Of a stretch of 64,000 nucleotides of DNA, positions 10,101-19,078 are shown in pieces. The stretch is from Anaerosporobacter mobilis DSM 15930 (lineage in GTDB: Bacteria > Bacillota > Clostridia > Lachnospirales > Lachnospiraceae). The stretch is from NCBI RefSeq assembly GCF_900142955.1, contig NZ_FRCP01000026.1, positions 1-64,000 of the forward strand. Direction: 5' to 3'. Within the stretch, counting starts at the first letter, position 1. The number at the start of each line of letters is the position of its first letter. The translations under genes and the position numbers were made by a program. Below the pieces are notes generated by a model. The model ran no database searches and was not told where the DNA came from. It worked only from the letters and a program-made list of their open reading frames with translations.

Positions 10101-10186
10101 AAATTCTTATTGTAGTTATAATAAGATTTTATCTTTTTATATGAGCCTTCTAGCATTTTTCTATTTTTATCTTTATCTAAAAACAT
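7163..10186 (-). CDS. defence-associated reverse transcriptase with C-terminal nitrilase domain (DRT type 1/UG1-like)
   Basis: A 1007-aa protein. The N-terminal part has reverse transcriptase motifs: motif A VSLDIKSYYY (Asp about 205), motif B LPIGTFSS (268-275) and motif C YVDD (302-305). A helical linker follows to about residue 690. The C-terminal part (about 700-950) is a carbon-nitrogen hydrolase with a Glu-Lys-Cys triad in the right order: Glu about 755 in FPEF, Lys about 815 in REKNDYAP, Cys about 856 in FLCYEF. RT fused to nitrilase is the hallmark of DRT1 (UG1) anti-phage proteins. All catalytic residues look intact. It has no maturase or HNH domain, so it is not a group II intron protein. 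The ATG lacks a strong ribosome site. Confidence 0.9.
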   Translation of the reverse strand: MFLDKDKNRKMLEGSYKKIKSYYNYNKNFVFMKKKIAEYEFDASRMNYSLENLSEILMNLESETSKESIKKLIDKINFFIMPKAFADKSEKNQMFVSSNEPVNKPVNKVNFFIDMPIELHLLETLWTVLVGKIAYDKGIITDGCYGNCIDNKVVYNHEKEYLASINFDKNNLFKIYFYQYCDWKNNSIYATEKNIKKDTALVSLDIKSYYYTVNFKFRELLVILQNDENLIKIEKLTYIIEQIYVKYTGILSEFREVLQDYKKQEVLLPIGTFSSMLIANLYLSEFDNSMKNNKKVLYYGRYVDDMLILLDVSADKKVDKNIIIDDYLVEKNKILDKVKENKYCIHKLDNLIIQKDKVKIIYLEAKKSRSIINQLKKTIKIPSQMNIIPDSDLELNDFEEAAYVISNFNNETKIRDIGQVEVDKFQLGWYLSQIVQNSKVNKALLTEDEKISRQHEGEKILEFFNLSKALEYSSNWINVMYFYLLTNEWSYFKKFETNVREAIKGIRTEHIEGLVKGKERTIKAKMKRCLEKHFDICVATVLAINPSFSKKEKDDIRNLSIELRKANLFNHYLVSFPLVNYVDDLDDNVDLTKLTLDDIHRFNLDIKENRKVKLSPRFIKLDELFQWVFLRNTIYGGNYYLDGKISAKEKIEAIEQFFYKVNSINKSTVKPLSIEINNEKILDKYIVQKIRLGKEAIPKSKIRIAIANIKLDTKMCCYGLESKVMPTLKKRDFNLFLKTAYDDGKNRADFLLFPEFYLPVEWIAEVMSFVRKTGITVITGLHYMTYRNCAFNNIAVFAPVKTGRYQNSFLIVREKNDYAPMEQQILAIKNFVCKNQDIPNYQVITNDGIDYGTFLCYEFTDIVARSLYKNQIDLLFTPEHNRDTTYFSNIIETTTRDLHAFIVQANTSIYGDSRITGPYSRNDRNIVQIKGGDMDNIIIGTIDLKGVMDYQIGEQALANNEIDEYLMLDKKKRYEKETKLYDENVVKVSKTSARFDSNRLKRKFGKN

Positions 10187-10317
10187 CTATGCGCTACCTG
10201 CCTATCATCTGATATAAAGCAATATTTATAGTAAAAATTAATTCAAAATAAATAGGATTCAACATTGGCTTGATTTTAAATGCCTTTAAATCTTGTTTTT
10301 AAGTAATTCAAATTTTT

Positions 10318-11133
10318 TTAGAAATCATTTCTCAAAACCTGCATAGAAATGTGACAATCAGCAGAATATTTAAGGATTTCTTTCTCCATGTTACTTTCGC
10401 ATTTATTACCTAAAATAATACCTTTTAGCGATAAACCAACATCAGAATAATTAACATTAATACCCTTATGTCCCACATTAGTTTTAATATTTGGTTCTAC
10501 CTTCCCCTGGTTACATTCTTCCTTATCAAATGGAGAATATAATATCCTTACTTCTTTCTCTTTGGTAGAATCTAATATTCCATTGTATGGGTTTTTTACT
10601 ACAAATGGTAATAATGCCATTGGGTCATTATAATCTATACTACCAAAAGAATTATTTAGAGATTTTATGATTAAGCTTGAAAAATCTATTATATTCTTTT
10701 CTATATAATCTATTGGAAATAAAACATCCAAATTATTTACGTAAAATATAAGACATATTCCATTGCCATAATTAGCATATTCTCTCCACATATATTTATG
10801 GTATTCATATGTAAAACTACAAATATCATATACTTCCACCATAATATCAAATAAATACTTTATAAACTCTGGAGACTTGTTAGCCTCTCTGGAAACTCGC
10901 ATAACATCATAATTAATTTCAAATTCTGTCTTATCATTTAAATACTTATAGTAACTGAACCATAGAAGCTCGTCCTTTAATGCGTTTAATTTAATATTAT
11001 TCAAAGAATTATTCTCATCAAATTGAATAAATTTGTAAATAGTATTGCTCTTTACAACAGATTGTAAATACTTCAATTTATATTTTGTCGCTTCGTCATT
11101 ATTTTTCTTAAAATATTCATCATAAAAATTCAT
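10318..11133 (-). CDS. DUF2971-like protein
   Basis: A 271-aa soluble protein. The segment LKDELLWFSYYKYLNDKTEFE is spread over the usual N-terminal position of DUF2971 proteins, which typically begin with a phrase on small structures to be covered and a W-F-S pattern, and the WREYANYGNGICL block further in is also typical. DUF2971 has no proven activity but is frequent in defence islands. GGAG precedes the ATG by about 12 bases. It sits upstream of the RT gene with a 131-base gap, so a separate RT promoter is possible. Confidence 0.6.
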   Translation of the reverse strand: MNFYDEYFKKNNDEATKYKLKYLQSVVKSNTIYKFIQFDENNSLNNIKLNALKDELLWFSYYKYLNDKTEFEINYDVMRVSREANKSPEFIKYLFDIMVEVYDICSFTYEYHKYMWREYANYGNGICLIFYVNNLDVLFPIDYIEKNIIDFSSLIIKSLNNSFGSIDYNDPMALLPFVVKNPYNGILDSTKEKEVRILYSPFDKEECNQGKVEPNIKTNVGHKGINVNYSDVGLSLKGIILGNKCESNMEKEILKYSADCHISMQVLRNDF

Positions 11134-11212
11134 TTCGATAAATCACTCCATAAAGGCAACTGAATATCCTTATCATAAGTAATGATATTCATTTCAATTT
11201 GCAATAAAATTT

Positions 11213-12550
11213 TTAATTCGTTTTTTCCTTACTCTCTTTCTTAATTAAAACCGATAATACTATTAATGATACCAAAAATAACAAACATAGAGGCATTAGT
11301 AGATACTTTATAAGAAATATATATACTATAGGGAAAATATCTTTCGAACATGATATTAATATGATTAAACACAGCTCTATTTTGCATATTTGCTGTATCT
11401 TGTAAATAATATTACTGACTCTAAAGTTCCTAATAAAATAATATATAAATCTCACTATAAACACGGCTGTTATCAATAATACCAAGACAATTGCTGCCAA
11501 TTCTGTATTTCCATCAAATATGCTTTCTATTATAAATACTTTTACATATCCTATTGCACCTAAGATTTTATTCTCCGGAATCCCCCAAATAAAATAAAAG
11601 GCAAAAGAAAGAAATATTACGCAAGCTATCATATATAGTAATATATTTCTTTTTTCTTTCCTACTCCCTAAAGTCCATATTATACGCATATCATTAAATG
11701 ATTGTCTTAAGTCTGATTTTTGTTCATTTATAACCTTTATTCCCTTTTTATAGGAATACTTTTCATATAGTTTTTTCTCTATTTCGTCAATCTCATCCTT
11801 ATATGTACCCTTTGCAATTCTATAAAAATCTCTTGCTTTATCTATTACTGTTATTATTGATAACAGCAACCCTAAAATTGTAGTAGAATAAATGGCAATA
11901 GTAGAATTATTCCATTCACTGTTTAATACCTTTCCCATTTGATATATATTGAGTACTAAATAACCCACGAAAACAATCATTGCAATTAAAAACTGCCTTC
12001 TTTTTCTATTCATTTCATTAGCAGTAGCTTCGTGATATATTACCATAGTGATTAATAATGCTATAATCCCTATTATTAACATTACCATTGGCAGTACACC
12101 ATCTGGCATTTTAAACGGACTAAGCATCCAACCAAATAACAGCATTAAAATCATACTATTTATAAGAGAAAAACCTATTGTTTTCCATATTCCATCAAAA
12201 ATACTAATATTCTTTAATACAACATATAAATGCAGTACCTTTTTAGGCAGACTAAAATTCCCAATTTTGTAATTAAATAAATTTATTTCTGCAAAACAAA
12301 GTAATAGAAATAACGGCATTACCCATAAATTTATTTCCCCGACTATATTCCAGCCAGTAAATGCGACAATAAAAACAAATGAAAATATTTGCATAATCAA
12401 GCCTAAAAGCGCAGAAATAGCTATTGCATATACCATGTTTATAGCAAATCTAATTATCCTAGTTCTAGACACATTTGTTGATTTTAATGACCCATTAATA
12501 CTATCAAAAAAGATTGATATTCTCGCTATGATTTCAGTAAAAATATCCAT
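11213..12550 (-). CDS. multi-pass membrane protein, unknown
   Basis: A 445-aa protein with several hydrophobic segments: two near the N-terminus (about 31-90), a group at about 125-230, then a charged cytoplasmic stretch (about 240-295), and three further helices to the C-terminus (about 300-440). AAGGAGG lies just before the ATG. No family is recognised. As a membrane protein in the same minus-strand block as the RT and nuclease genes it could be a membrane effector, but it could equally be unrelated cargo. Confidence 0.7.
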   Translation of the reverse strand: MDIFTEIIARISIFFDSINGSLKSTNVSRTRIIRFAINMVYAIAISALLGLIMQIFSFVFIVAFTGWNIVGEINLWVMPLFLLLCFAEINLFNYKIGNFSLPKKVLHLYVVLKNISIFDGIWKTIGFSLINSMILMLLFGWMLSPFKMPDGVLPMVMLIIGIIALLITMVIYHEATANEMNRKRRQFLIAMIVFVGYLVLNIYQMGKVLNSEWNNSTIAIYSTTILGLLLSIITVIDKARDFYRIAKGTYKDEIDEIEKKLYEKYSYKKGIKVINEQKSDLRQSFNDMRIIWTLGSRKEKRNILLYMIACVIFLSFAFYFIWGIPENKILGAIGYVKVFIIESIFDGNTELAAIVLVLLITAVFIVRFIYYFIRNFRVSNIIYKIQQICKIELCLIILISCSKDIFPIVYIFLIKYLLMPLCLLFLVSLIVLSVLIKKESKEKTN

Positions 12551-12662
12551 TATGCCTCCTTCTATTTCTTGCTGTTATCATCAACTTTCTGTTTATTTAC
12601 TCGAATAGGACTTCCTAAAGACCACATCATCATATAATACTTAAATACCTTCTAAACCATAC

Positions 12663-13331
12663 TTATAGAATCTCAGTCCTTTTATTTTCCATATCTAGCT
12701 TACTATAATTAGGTTTATATTTTGAAAATCCATAATAAGGGTCCGGAATTTCTTTTGGATGCTCATATTCAATTATATTTTCTGGCCTGACTGCATCAAC
12801 ATAGATAGAAACATCATCCGAACATCTGTTTATTGCCTGTTCTACATCACTAAGCCAAGAACCCTTTATATCTTGTAATGGAATATTGCATATAAAAATT
12901 GTTGGTATTCCAACGTTTTTTAATAAATCTCTGCACCCAAGTTTCATAGCCAGCATATTGATGAACTCACTTCCATAAATTAAATAATGTCCAGCGTCAG
13001 TTATTAATATTTCTTTATTTACTGCTAACCATACCTTTTTATCAGAAGCATCTACATTCTTCCATTCTTTATTAAACATTTTTTTAACATCATCTTCGGT
13101 TATATATGTTGCCTTTATTCTTTTCAATGCATCTTCCATCGCTAACTTTCTGCCAATTGCTTTGATACCATTTATCATATAACTTTCAATGTCAATGGGA
13201 CGACAAGCATGATAAGCTCTTATATGTGTATACATGGACAAATCAACACTTTTTTCATATGATTTAATAAAGTCTTCATATATAAATAATTTGCATTTTG
13301 GTTCTTTTTCCACTTGAATATTATCTATCAT
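12663..13331 (-). CDS. hypothetical protein (possible ADP-ribosyltransferase-like start)
   Basis: About 222 aa, soluble. The segment HIRAYHACRPIDIESYMINGI resembles the opening strand-helix of small ADP-ribosyltransferase-like domains (Tyr-His-x-x-R, then a helix ending in x-G), and a later stretch HYLIYGSEF could be the next core strand. This likeness is weak and I do not assign activity. The ATG at 13331 is preferred with GAGGA eight bases upstream. It follows the DUF4238 gene by about 57 bases and is probably cotranscribed with it. Confidence 0.6.
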   Translation of the reverse strand: MIDNIQVEKEPKCKLFIYEDFIKSYEKSVDLSMYTHIRAYHACRPIDIESYMINGIKAIGRKLAMEDALKRIKATYITEDDVKKMFNKEWKNVDASDKKVWLAVNKEILITDAGHYLIYGSEFINMLAMKLGCRDLLKNVGIPTIFICNIPLQDIKGSWLSDVEQAINRCSDDVSIYVDAVRPENIIEYEHPKEIPDPYYGFSKYKPNYSKLDMENKRTEIL

Positions 13332-13387
13332 AAGGACTATCCTCACCTCAAATTTGTACTATAAACTCTTGCCAAAATGGGTAGCAA

Positions 13388-14398
13388 TTACCCTTGTGGC
13401 CGATATGTTTTTCCTCCCCAAAGTAGTTCTGTAGTAGTAGTATTTTCAAAGATTAGTGGATTTCTTTTTACCATTTCTTCTATTAAAGAAAAATCACTTT
13501 TATCAGAGAAAATACACCTATGACTTCTCAGTACCGACAACGAATTATAATAATCTACATTATCCTCTAATGAAATAACCACATAGGTTCTATCTTTAGA
13601 TGCTATCTCCTTGTGATAGTTTCCATCATACATTATTAAAATTAATTCTGGCGATATAGGAAAAAACACTTCTACTCCTTCTGAATTTAACCCTGCCATA
13701 GAAAGTAACGGATGCCTTAAATGTGCCTTTGTTCCAATTGGTGTATCAGAGGTATAAAAATGTTTTGCCGTTTTATTAATACCAAGAATCCAACTCAATC
13801 TATTAAAAGATTTCACCATGTCAAATAAATTATTTTTGTCAAGTATCATTTTCCCATGAATTAATTTAAGGTTCTCTTTTGTAATTCGCATTGAATCCTT
13901 TAATTCACAGCTGGCATTCATATCTTCCAACGCTTGGAGCATACAATCTGAAGATTCAAGTATCCCTTCTCTTACAGTCTTCGTTCTAATATATTGTACT
14001 GCTAAACAGATAGATAAATTTAACTTCTGTTCTTCAGATACGAAGAAGCAATTTTTAATATACCATGGAGTTGATGATTTGGCTCTGCCAATAATATCGC
14101 TTAGTAATTTTGAAAAATCACTTTCAATTGCCTCAGCTAAATAGTGCTCTATATATTGTTCGTTATCAAGGCTGCTAATTGATATTCCAATATTATTAAT
14201 TTCTTTAATTAAGTCATCATTTAATACATTAGAAAATTCTATATCATAAAAATAATTTTCAGATGCTACGTCATTTATGCTATTAATTCTACTGCTTTCT
14301 AACTGCTTATCATATACATTAATTTGATATGTGCCTGGAATGCTAAAATTCTCAAGATAACATCTTGGAACATAATGCTGTTTTTTCGTTTTTTTCAT
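13388..14398 (-). CDS. DUF4238 family protein
   Basis: About 336 aa. The N-terminus KKQHYVPRCYLENF is the diagnostic opening of DUF4238 proteins, and later residues (DTPIGTK, FFPISPELIL) fit the family's central and C-terminal blocks. The ATG at 14398 is chosen because the family begins there and AAGGATG precedes it. The in-frame ATG at 14431 adds 11 residues with no family match. Function is unknown, and the family is repeatedly found among phage-defence genes and next to toxin-like proteins. It heads a two-gene unit with the gene ending at 12663. Confidence 0.75.
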   Translation of the reverse strand: MKKTKKQHYVPRCYLENFSIPGTYQINVYDKQLESSRINSINDVASENYFYDIEFSNVLNDDLIKEINNIGISISSLDNEQYIEHYLAEAIESDFSKLLSDIIGRAKSSTPWYIKNCFFVSEEQKLNLSICLAVQYIRTKTVREGILESSDCMLQALEDMNASCELKDSMRITKENLKLIHGKMILDKNNLFDMVKSFNRLSWILGINKTAKHFYTSDTPIGTKAHLRHPLLSMAGLNSEGVEVFFPISPELILIMYDGNYHKEIASKDRTYVVISLEDNVDYYNSLSVLRSHRCIFSDKSDFSLIEEMVKRNPLIFENTTTTELLWGGKTYRPQG

Positions 14399-14472
14399 AT
14401 AAACATCCTTATATGTAAGAGTCGCCCCCATACTTCTACTTCAATAGCTATATAACTGAATATTTTATAAAT

Positions 14473-14619
14473 CTATTTTTCCTCTTCGTCCATCTTTTCA
14501 AGCGATTCCTTTGCATCATAGAAATTCTCGGTTAAAACATTGACACAACATTGTGTCTGCTGATTATCTGTTCTTTGTTTTATTGCAAACAAAATATTCT
14601 CATCGTTCTTATCCAGCAA
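14473..14619 (-). pseudogene. small ORF or remnant of a degraded gene
   Basis: A 48-codon frame starting TTG with AGAGG about six bases upstream and ending in MDEEEK. Just upstream on the same strand a second frame ends with VMQIKEA, overlapping this one. Both look protein-like, which suggests either two very small coupled genes or pieces of an older gene broken by deletions. Nothing else is recognised in the 475-base gap between the DUF4238 gene and the YdbC-like gene apart from the terminator at 14861. Confidence 0.35.
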
Positions 14620-14860
14620 ACTACGCCTCTTTAATCTGCATCACATTTTCATCTCTGGATAAGCTATTTTCCTCTACTCCAATAGTAATTCTTAAATGTT
14701 CAAAGTAGCTCGATTATCATTGTAATACTTGATACCTTCCTAGAAGTTATTCACAGTCTTTCTTTTTTGTATATTTTCGACATTATTTATAGTATAACAA
14801 TCTATCCACAATTTAACAATACCATTTATCATCAAATAATTAAAATCAATTACAATTATA

Positions 14861-14894
14861 AAAGGACGCTGTACAATATTTCTGCACAACGCCC
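14861..14894 (-). terminator. intrinsic terminator of the YdbC-like gene
   Basis: An inverted repeat pairs GGGCGTTGTGC with its near-complement GTACAGCGTCC, and on the minus strand it is followed directly by TTTT. It lies 14 bases past the stop at 14908. Confidence 0.75.
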
Positions 14895-14907
14895 TAGATA
14901 TTAATTC

Positions 14908-15114
14908 CTACAGAATCTCTTTCAGCTTTTCCACTTCTTCTTTCGTCAGTGTTACCCCTTTCCCCATCTTTTCATGGTCAGGAGCCCAATCACGTATATC
15001 ATATTTCGGAGCTGCATCATTCCAACTGATAAGATTCAGTTCTTTTCTCCAACCCTTTGCGTTTTCTGATAAGACTCCGATTTCTTCTATGATTTCATAT
15101 TTTATATCAGCCAT
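14908..15114 (-). CDS. YdbC/PC4-like single-stranded DNA-binding protein
   Basis: A 68-aa protein beginning MADIKYEIIEEIGVL and containing KGWRKELNLISWN and KYDIRDW, the conserved core of the YdbC family, the bacterial relatives of the PC4 coactivator. Members bind single-stranded DNA or RNA as dimers. The ATG at 15114 matches the family start, and GAGAGAG precedes it. It lies 75 bases after the large TPR gene and has its own terminator. Its role here is unclear; it is common both on chromosomes and on mobile elements. Confidence 0.8.
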   Translation of the reverse strand: MADIKYEIIEEIGVLSENAKGWRKELNLISWNDAAPKYDIRDWAPDHEKMGKGVTLTKEEVEKLKEIL

Positions 15115-15189
15115 ATACTCTCTCTTTTCCATATTTTAATAAATTCTACTTACCACGTTATATATCTTCAATTCAACAAATACAAAACG

Positions 15190-18100
15190 TTAGTGTAAAT
15201 TATCATCTCCATCTATTACAAACAAACTCCTCAAAGTAGCCCTTACAATATTTTGATTATAATAATAAACAACTCGCTGGATTGCATTCTCGATATCAGC
15301 GTTTATTACTAATTCCTTATTATATACCAATATAAAAAGCGCATTGATATCGTTTTTAACCAGTTCTATGTACTTTTCGTCCTGTATATTTGGTATCATG
15401 AGTTCTAACAATCTTTTTATTATCTGTTTACGTTTTTCTTCATCAACTATGCAAGAATATTTTTCAGATATATACTTGATAACACAAATATGCCAAGGAT
15501 TCTGAAAACGATATTTTATTGCATTTTCAATTATATTTAATAGATTCTCTAAATTTAAATCTAATTGAGTAATCAATGTAAATATTGATATAGCTTCAAT
15601 CCCCAAATTCATAAATTCAACTGATTTTATAAGGAAAATATCCTCTGTTACTAAATAAGCTTTCTCTTCTTCTACTAGACACATTGCATAATAATCACAA
15701 TCCCCCAACATTTTTCGCATATCTTCAATTGATATCCCAATCTCCTTTATTGGTTCAGATGCACTTTCAATATTATTCAATGCGTAAATATATTCATAAA
15801 TATCAAGCGCTTTTTGTAATTCCTTTTCCTTAACATCTTCTGATACTTCATTTCGATATAATTTGTCTTCTTGTTGAAATATGCTTGTTACATCATCTTT
15901 ATTATAATATTCTATTTTTGCTTCGTAATCGTGTCTATTACTATTTGAAGTAACACTTTCAACATAAATATCCTTTAATACAGTCAATTTATCAATAGGC
16001 ACACCTAACAGATATAGCATTAAACTAGCACTATATGTAACCACTATTGGCCTATCTTCAATTTCTATATCAGCTTTTAAATAAGTATTCCAGATAGTAA
16101 CTGACTCATTTAATAATAGATATTCTATAGTATCTGATAAACATCTAAACATTCCGCTTATGCTATAAAATGAAATAGGTATTCCGTCTCTCGGCTCACT
16201 ATATAAAGCAATAAGATTATTCTCTGTTCTATCTGATGGAGTATAAGTCTTTAGAATACTTACAAGTTCCGACATATCCCCATCCTGTCCCAAATGTCCG
16301 GCAATAATGCCTTTCATTTCATCCAGTTTTCTCAAGCAATATTGAAAAAGGAATTTATCAGTTTGCAAAATATTATCAACCACATATTCTTTTCCATCTA
16401 AATTTACCTTATCATCTTTTTTCTTTCTAAGTAACTTGACTCCAGCTTGACTTCGCACAAAATAATGTTCCGCATCAGCAAATTTACTCCTACTGCCAGG
16501 CAACATATTTTCATCATTATAGAAACTTATGATTCTATTTTCATTACCATATTTTAAAAACACTGTAGATGTATCATCCACTCTTTCTGGGTCATCTGTA
16601 TTTTTACTATTAGGTTGCAGTAACACAGCCATTAAATAAGCATTGTACACTTCCTTCACGTACTCATCACTGGTCAAAAGACTTTTCGTAATATAGCGCC
16701 TTTGATTTTGCTTATCACCTAGGTAATCATAAGCTCCTGCAATCATATATAACATTTGTGTATCATTAAACTGCTTTGCTGATTCTAATATTGCCAAATC
16801 CAAATTTCTATTATTATGTATTGATAAATATAGAAGATTCAGAATTGTATTATACTTATTAGGATTCAATGAAAAGGCATACTTAAAGTTTTTTATTGCT
16901 TCCAATTGATACCCTTTACTCTGCAATATCATCGCTTTAATTTCATAAATATCTGAATCATTGTAACCATTCTCTAATAGATTAACCACCTTGGTTAATA
17001 AAATGTCACGCTCTTCTTCATAATAATCAAAAATCACCTTACAAAGGATTATATCAATAATTGGTACATAACTATATTTTTCTAATACTGGACGCACTGC
17101 TTGATGAAAACCGCTATTTATACAAAGATAAGAAAATTCCTGTAGTCCATAGACTTGTATGAATTTCATTTCTCCGCTTACTAACTTCTTACATACCTCA
17201 TTTACTAATACTTCATCCATTTGCAGTTTTAATATTATAAGGTAAAATTCTAATTGATTATTATATTCATTATTGCATTTTGAAATATTGATTTTTATTT
17301 CTTTATTACTTTTTTTACCTTTAAAGCAATCGTAATATATATGTACTGCAATAATATTTTTTCTAAGAAGATATAGATGCTCATCCCAATAGTTATTTAA
17401 TTCTTCAATCGAAAAAATATATTTAGTAAAGACCATATTTAGTAAGACAAACTGTTGATTTTCAGTCGCAAAATCTAACAACTCAAATTTATCAATACAA
17501 CATTTACCGTTATTAAGTATTCCTTCATAGTATAGTGATTTAATTTCTATATCAGATTTAAGACTTTCACTCAATTGGTCATATTCATACACCGCAATCT
17601 CATTATTTATAACCTGAGCTAAAGAAAACATTTCAACCAAATAAGTCTTGCAAAGTACATCCGCACAATTGTAATAAATTATTTTCAAGCCAAGCAGTTC
17701 CTTATAAATTTCTTGTAATTCTTCGGTGTGATATTGATTACCTCTTGAATATAATTCCTTTGCTTTCCGAATTAAATATTTAAACCGATATTCGAAATCA
17801 CTAACCGGAAAAATTTCTTGTAGTACTTCTGATAAATTTAAAATACCAACTTCTTTTTCTATACACCTAAATATAATTTGTTTTTGCAGATATTGATACT
17901 CGCAAGAGGAATATTTAACTTCAAATTTAATAATATTATTTTCCCCTTCTTTTGTTGAAACTGTTTGATATAGTAATTCATAATTTTTTTCTAACAATAT
18001 ATTAAGAATATAAATTAAATTGCCATCAGTGGCTATATCAATTAATTTCTTAATTTCTTTATCCCTATCAAGATACAATATTGCAATAAAAGCTAAAGAA

Positions 18101-18840
18101 GCGTTTTTCACTATATCCTCTTTTATTTTCTTAATTTCATTAAGGTATCTTTCAATGTTTTTTTCTTCATAAAAGTACCATAAAAAGCAAACGTTGATAT
18201 AAATACTTAAATCATTATTACTAACTATTTTTTCAATATTTTTTACAGCATCAAACTCACCTTTATGGATATACCCATCAATAATTGATACTATATTTTT
18301 AAAATCTAATCCAGGTAAATACTGTGTTAATTCATCTCGTAATTTTTGTATTTCCTGACTTGTAGACTTATCCACTTGTTTTATACTGCTATTGATACTG
18401 TTTATTATATCTGTTGCCTGTAAATTCCCTAGTAAAATATTTTCTTCTGTAAAGTCTTTACTTTTAAATGTACTTATCAAATTAAGCAAATTATCTATGA
18501 ACGTAACAATGAGTTCATTATTTTTTGCCTTTGAGTAAAACAAAGATTTACTAATTATAGTACTGTATGCTTTTTCCCTATCCTCTTTTTCAATCTTAAA
18601 AAAATATGCATATATATCAGTCATAAATACATTATTTAGATAATCGTTTAGACCCTCAAAGTCAATCTCATAATCTAAAGGTAGGTTTTCGAATTTAGCG
18701 TTGAATTCCTTCTCAACAAAATCTTTTATTCTCTTCCTAAGCTCCATTTCATTGTGCAGCTTCTTCCCTTTTTCCATTAACACATTAAATCCAAATTCAC
18801 TAAATGCATCTAGTAAATCATCTTTACCCACAAACATCAT
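15190..18840 (-). CDS. large TPR-type protein with degenerate PIN-like C-terminus
   Basis: 1216 aa, one of the longest genes in the window. Much of it is helical, with TPR-like repeats clearest at about 620-760 (for example YEIKAMILQSKGYQ followed by AIKNFKYAFSLNP). Around residues 950-1110 it resembles a PIN fold: a strand with VVTYSASLMLYLLGV, then DCDYYAMCLVEEEKAYLVTEDI. The second segment keeps the usual Asp and TED residues, but the first PIN Asp appears replaced, so activity is doubtful. GGGAG lies right before two ATG codons (18840 and 18837), and a GTG slightly downstream is also possible. Such TPR-PIN giants are common in accessory regions; a defence function is inferred. Confidence 0.7.
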   Translation of the reverse strand: MMFVGKDDLLDAFSEFGFNVLMEKGKKLHNEMELRKRIKDFVEKEFNAKFENLPLDYEIDFEGLNDYLNNVFMTDIYAYFFKIEKEDREKAYSTIISKSLFYSKAKNNELIVTFIDNLLNLISTFKSKDFTEENILLGNLQATDIINSINSSIKQVDKSTSQEIQKLRDELTQYLPGLDFKNIVSIIDGYIHKGEFDAVKNIEKIVSNNDLSIYINVCFLWYFYEEKNIERYLNEIKKIKEDIVKNASLAFIAILYLDRDKEIKKLIDIATDGNLIYILNILLEKNYELLYQTVSTKEGENNIIKFEVKYSSCEYQYLQKQIIFRCIEKEVGILNLSEVLQEIFPVSDFEYRFKYLIRKAKELYSRGNQYHTEELQEIYKELLGLKIIYYNCADVLCKTYLVEMFSLAQVINNEIAVYEYDQLSESLKSDIEIKSLYYEGILNNGKCCIDKFELLDFATENQQFVLLNMVFTKYIFSIEELNNYWDEHLYLLRKNIIAVHIYYDCFKGKKSNKEIKINISKCNNEYNNQLEFYLIILKLQMDEVLVNEVCKKLVSGEMKFIQVYGLQEFSYLCINSGFHQAVRPVLEKYSYVPIIDIILCKVIFDYYEEERDILLTKVVNLLENGYNDSDIYEIKAMILQSKGYQLEAIKNFKYAFSLNPNKYNTILNLLYLSIHNNRNLDLAILESAKQFNDTQMLYMIAGAYDYLGDKQNQRRYITKSLLTSDEYVKEVYNAYLMAVLLQPNSKNTDDPERVDDTSTVFLKYGNENRIISFYNDENMLPGSRSKFADAEHYFVRSQAGVKLLRKKKDDKVNLDGKEYVVDNILQTDKFLFQYCLRKLDEMKGIIAGHLGQDGDMSELVSILKTYTPSDRTENNLIALYSEPRDGIPISFYSISGMFRCLSDTIEYLLLNESVTIWNTYLKADIEIEDRPIVVTYSASLMLYLLGVPIDKLTVLKDIYVESVTSNSNRHDYEAKIEYYNKDDVTSIFQQEDKLYRNEVSEDVKEKELQKALDIYEYIYALNNIESASEPIKEIGISIEDMRKMLGDCDYYAMCLVEEEKAYLVTEDIFLIKSVEFMNLGIEAISIFTLITQLDLNLENLLNIIENAIKYRFQNPWHICVIKYISEKYSCIVDEEKRKQIIKRLLELMIPNIQDEKYIELVKNDINALFILVYNKELVINADIENAIQRVVYYYNQNIVRATLRSLFVIDGDDNLH

Positions 18841-19078
18841 CTCCCAACACTTAAATTCCTATTTTTCCCCACCAGTAAAAAATCCAATATCTCTCTATAT
18901 CTCCATATATAACTTAATTATTTCTAAAATTTCTGTAAGCGCGTATAGCACAGTTCTATCTGCTTATAGACAAATCGCAAAGCGTTTATTCAAATAACTA
19001 AACTAATTTAAAATATTCTGCCACCTCTCATTATATCTTATCACTACTCTAAATTCAAACTTTCTTACATATTTCAAC

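Noticed and set aside
7163..10186. Group II intron or retron reverse transcriptase
   Set aside because: No maturase X or HNH domain and no msr/msd-like structure are visible; a complete nitrilase triad in the C-terminus points to DRT1.
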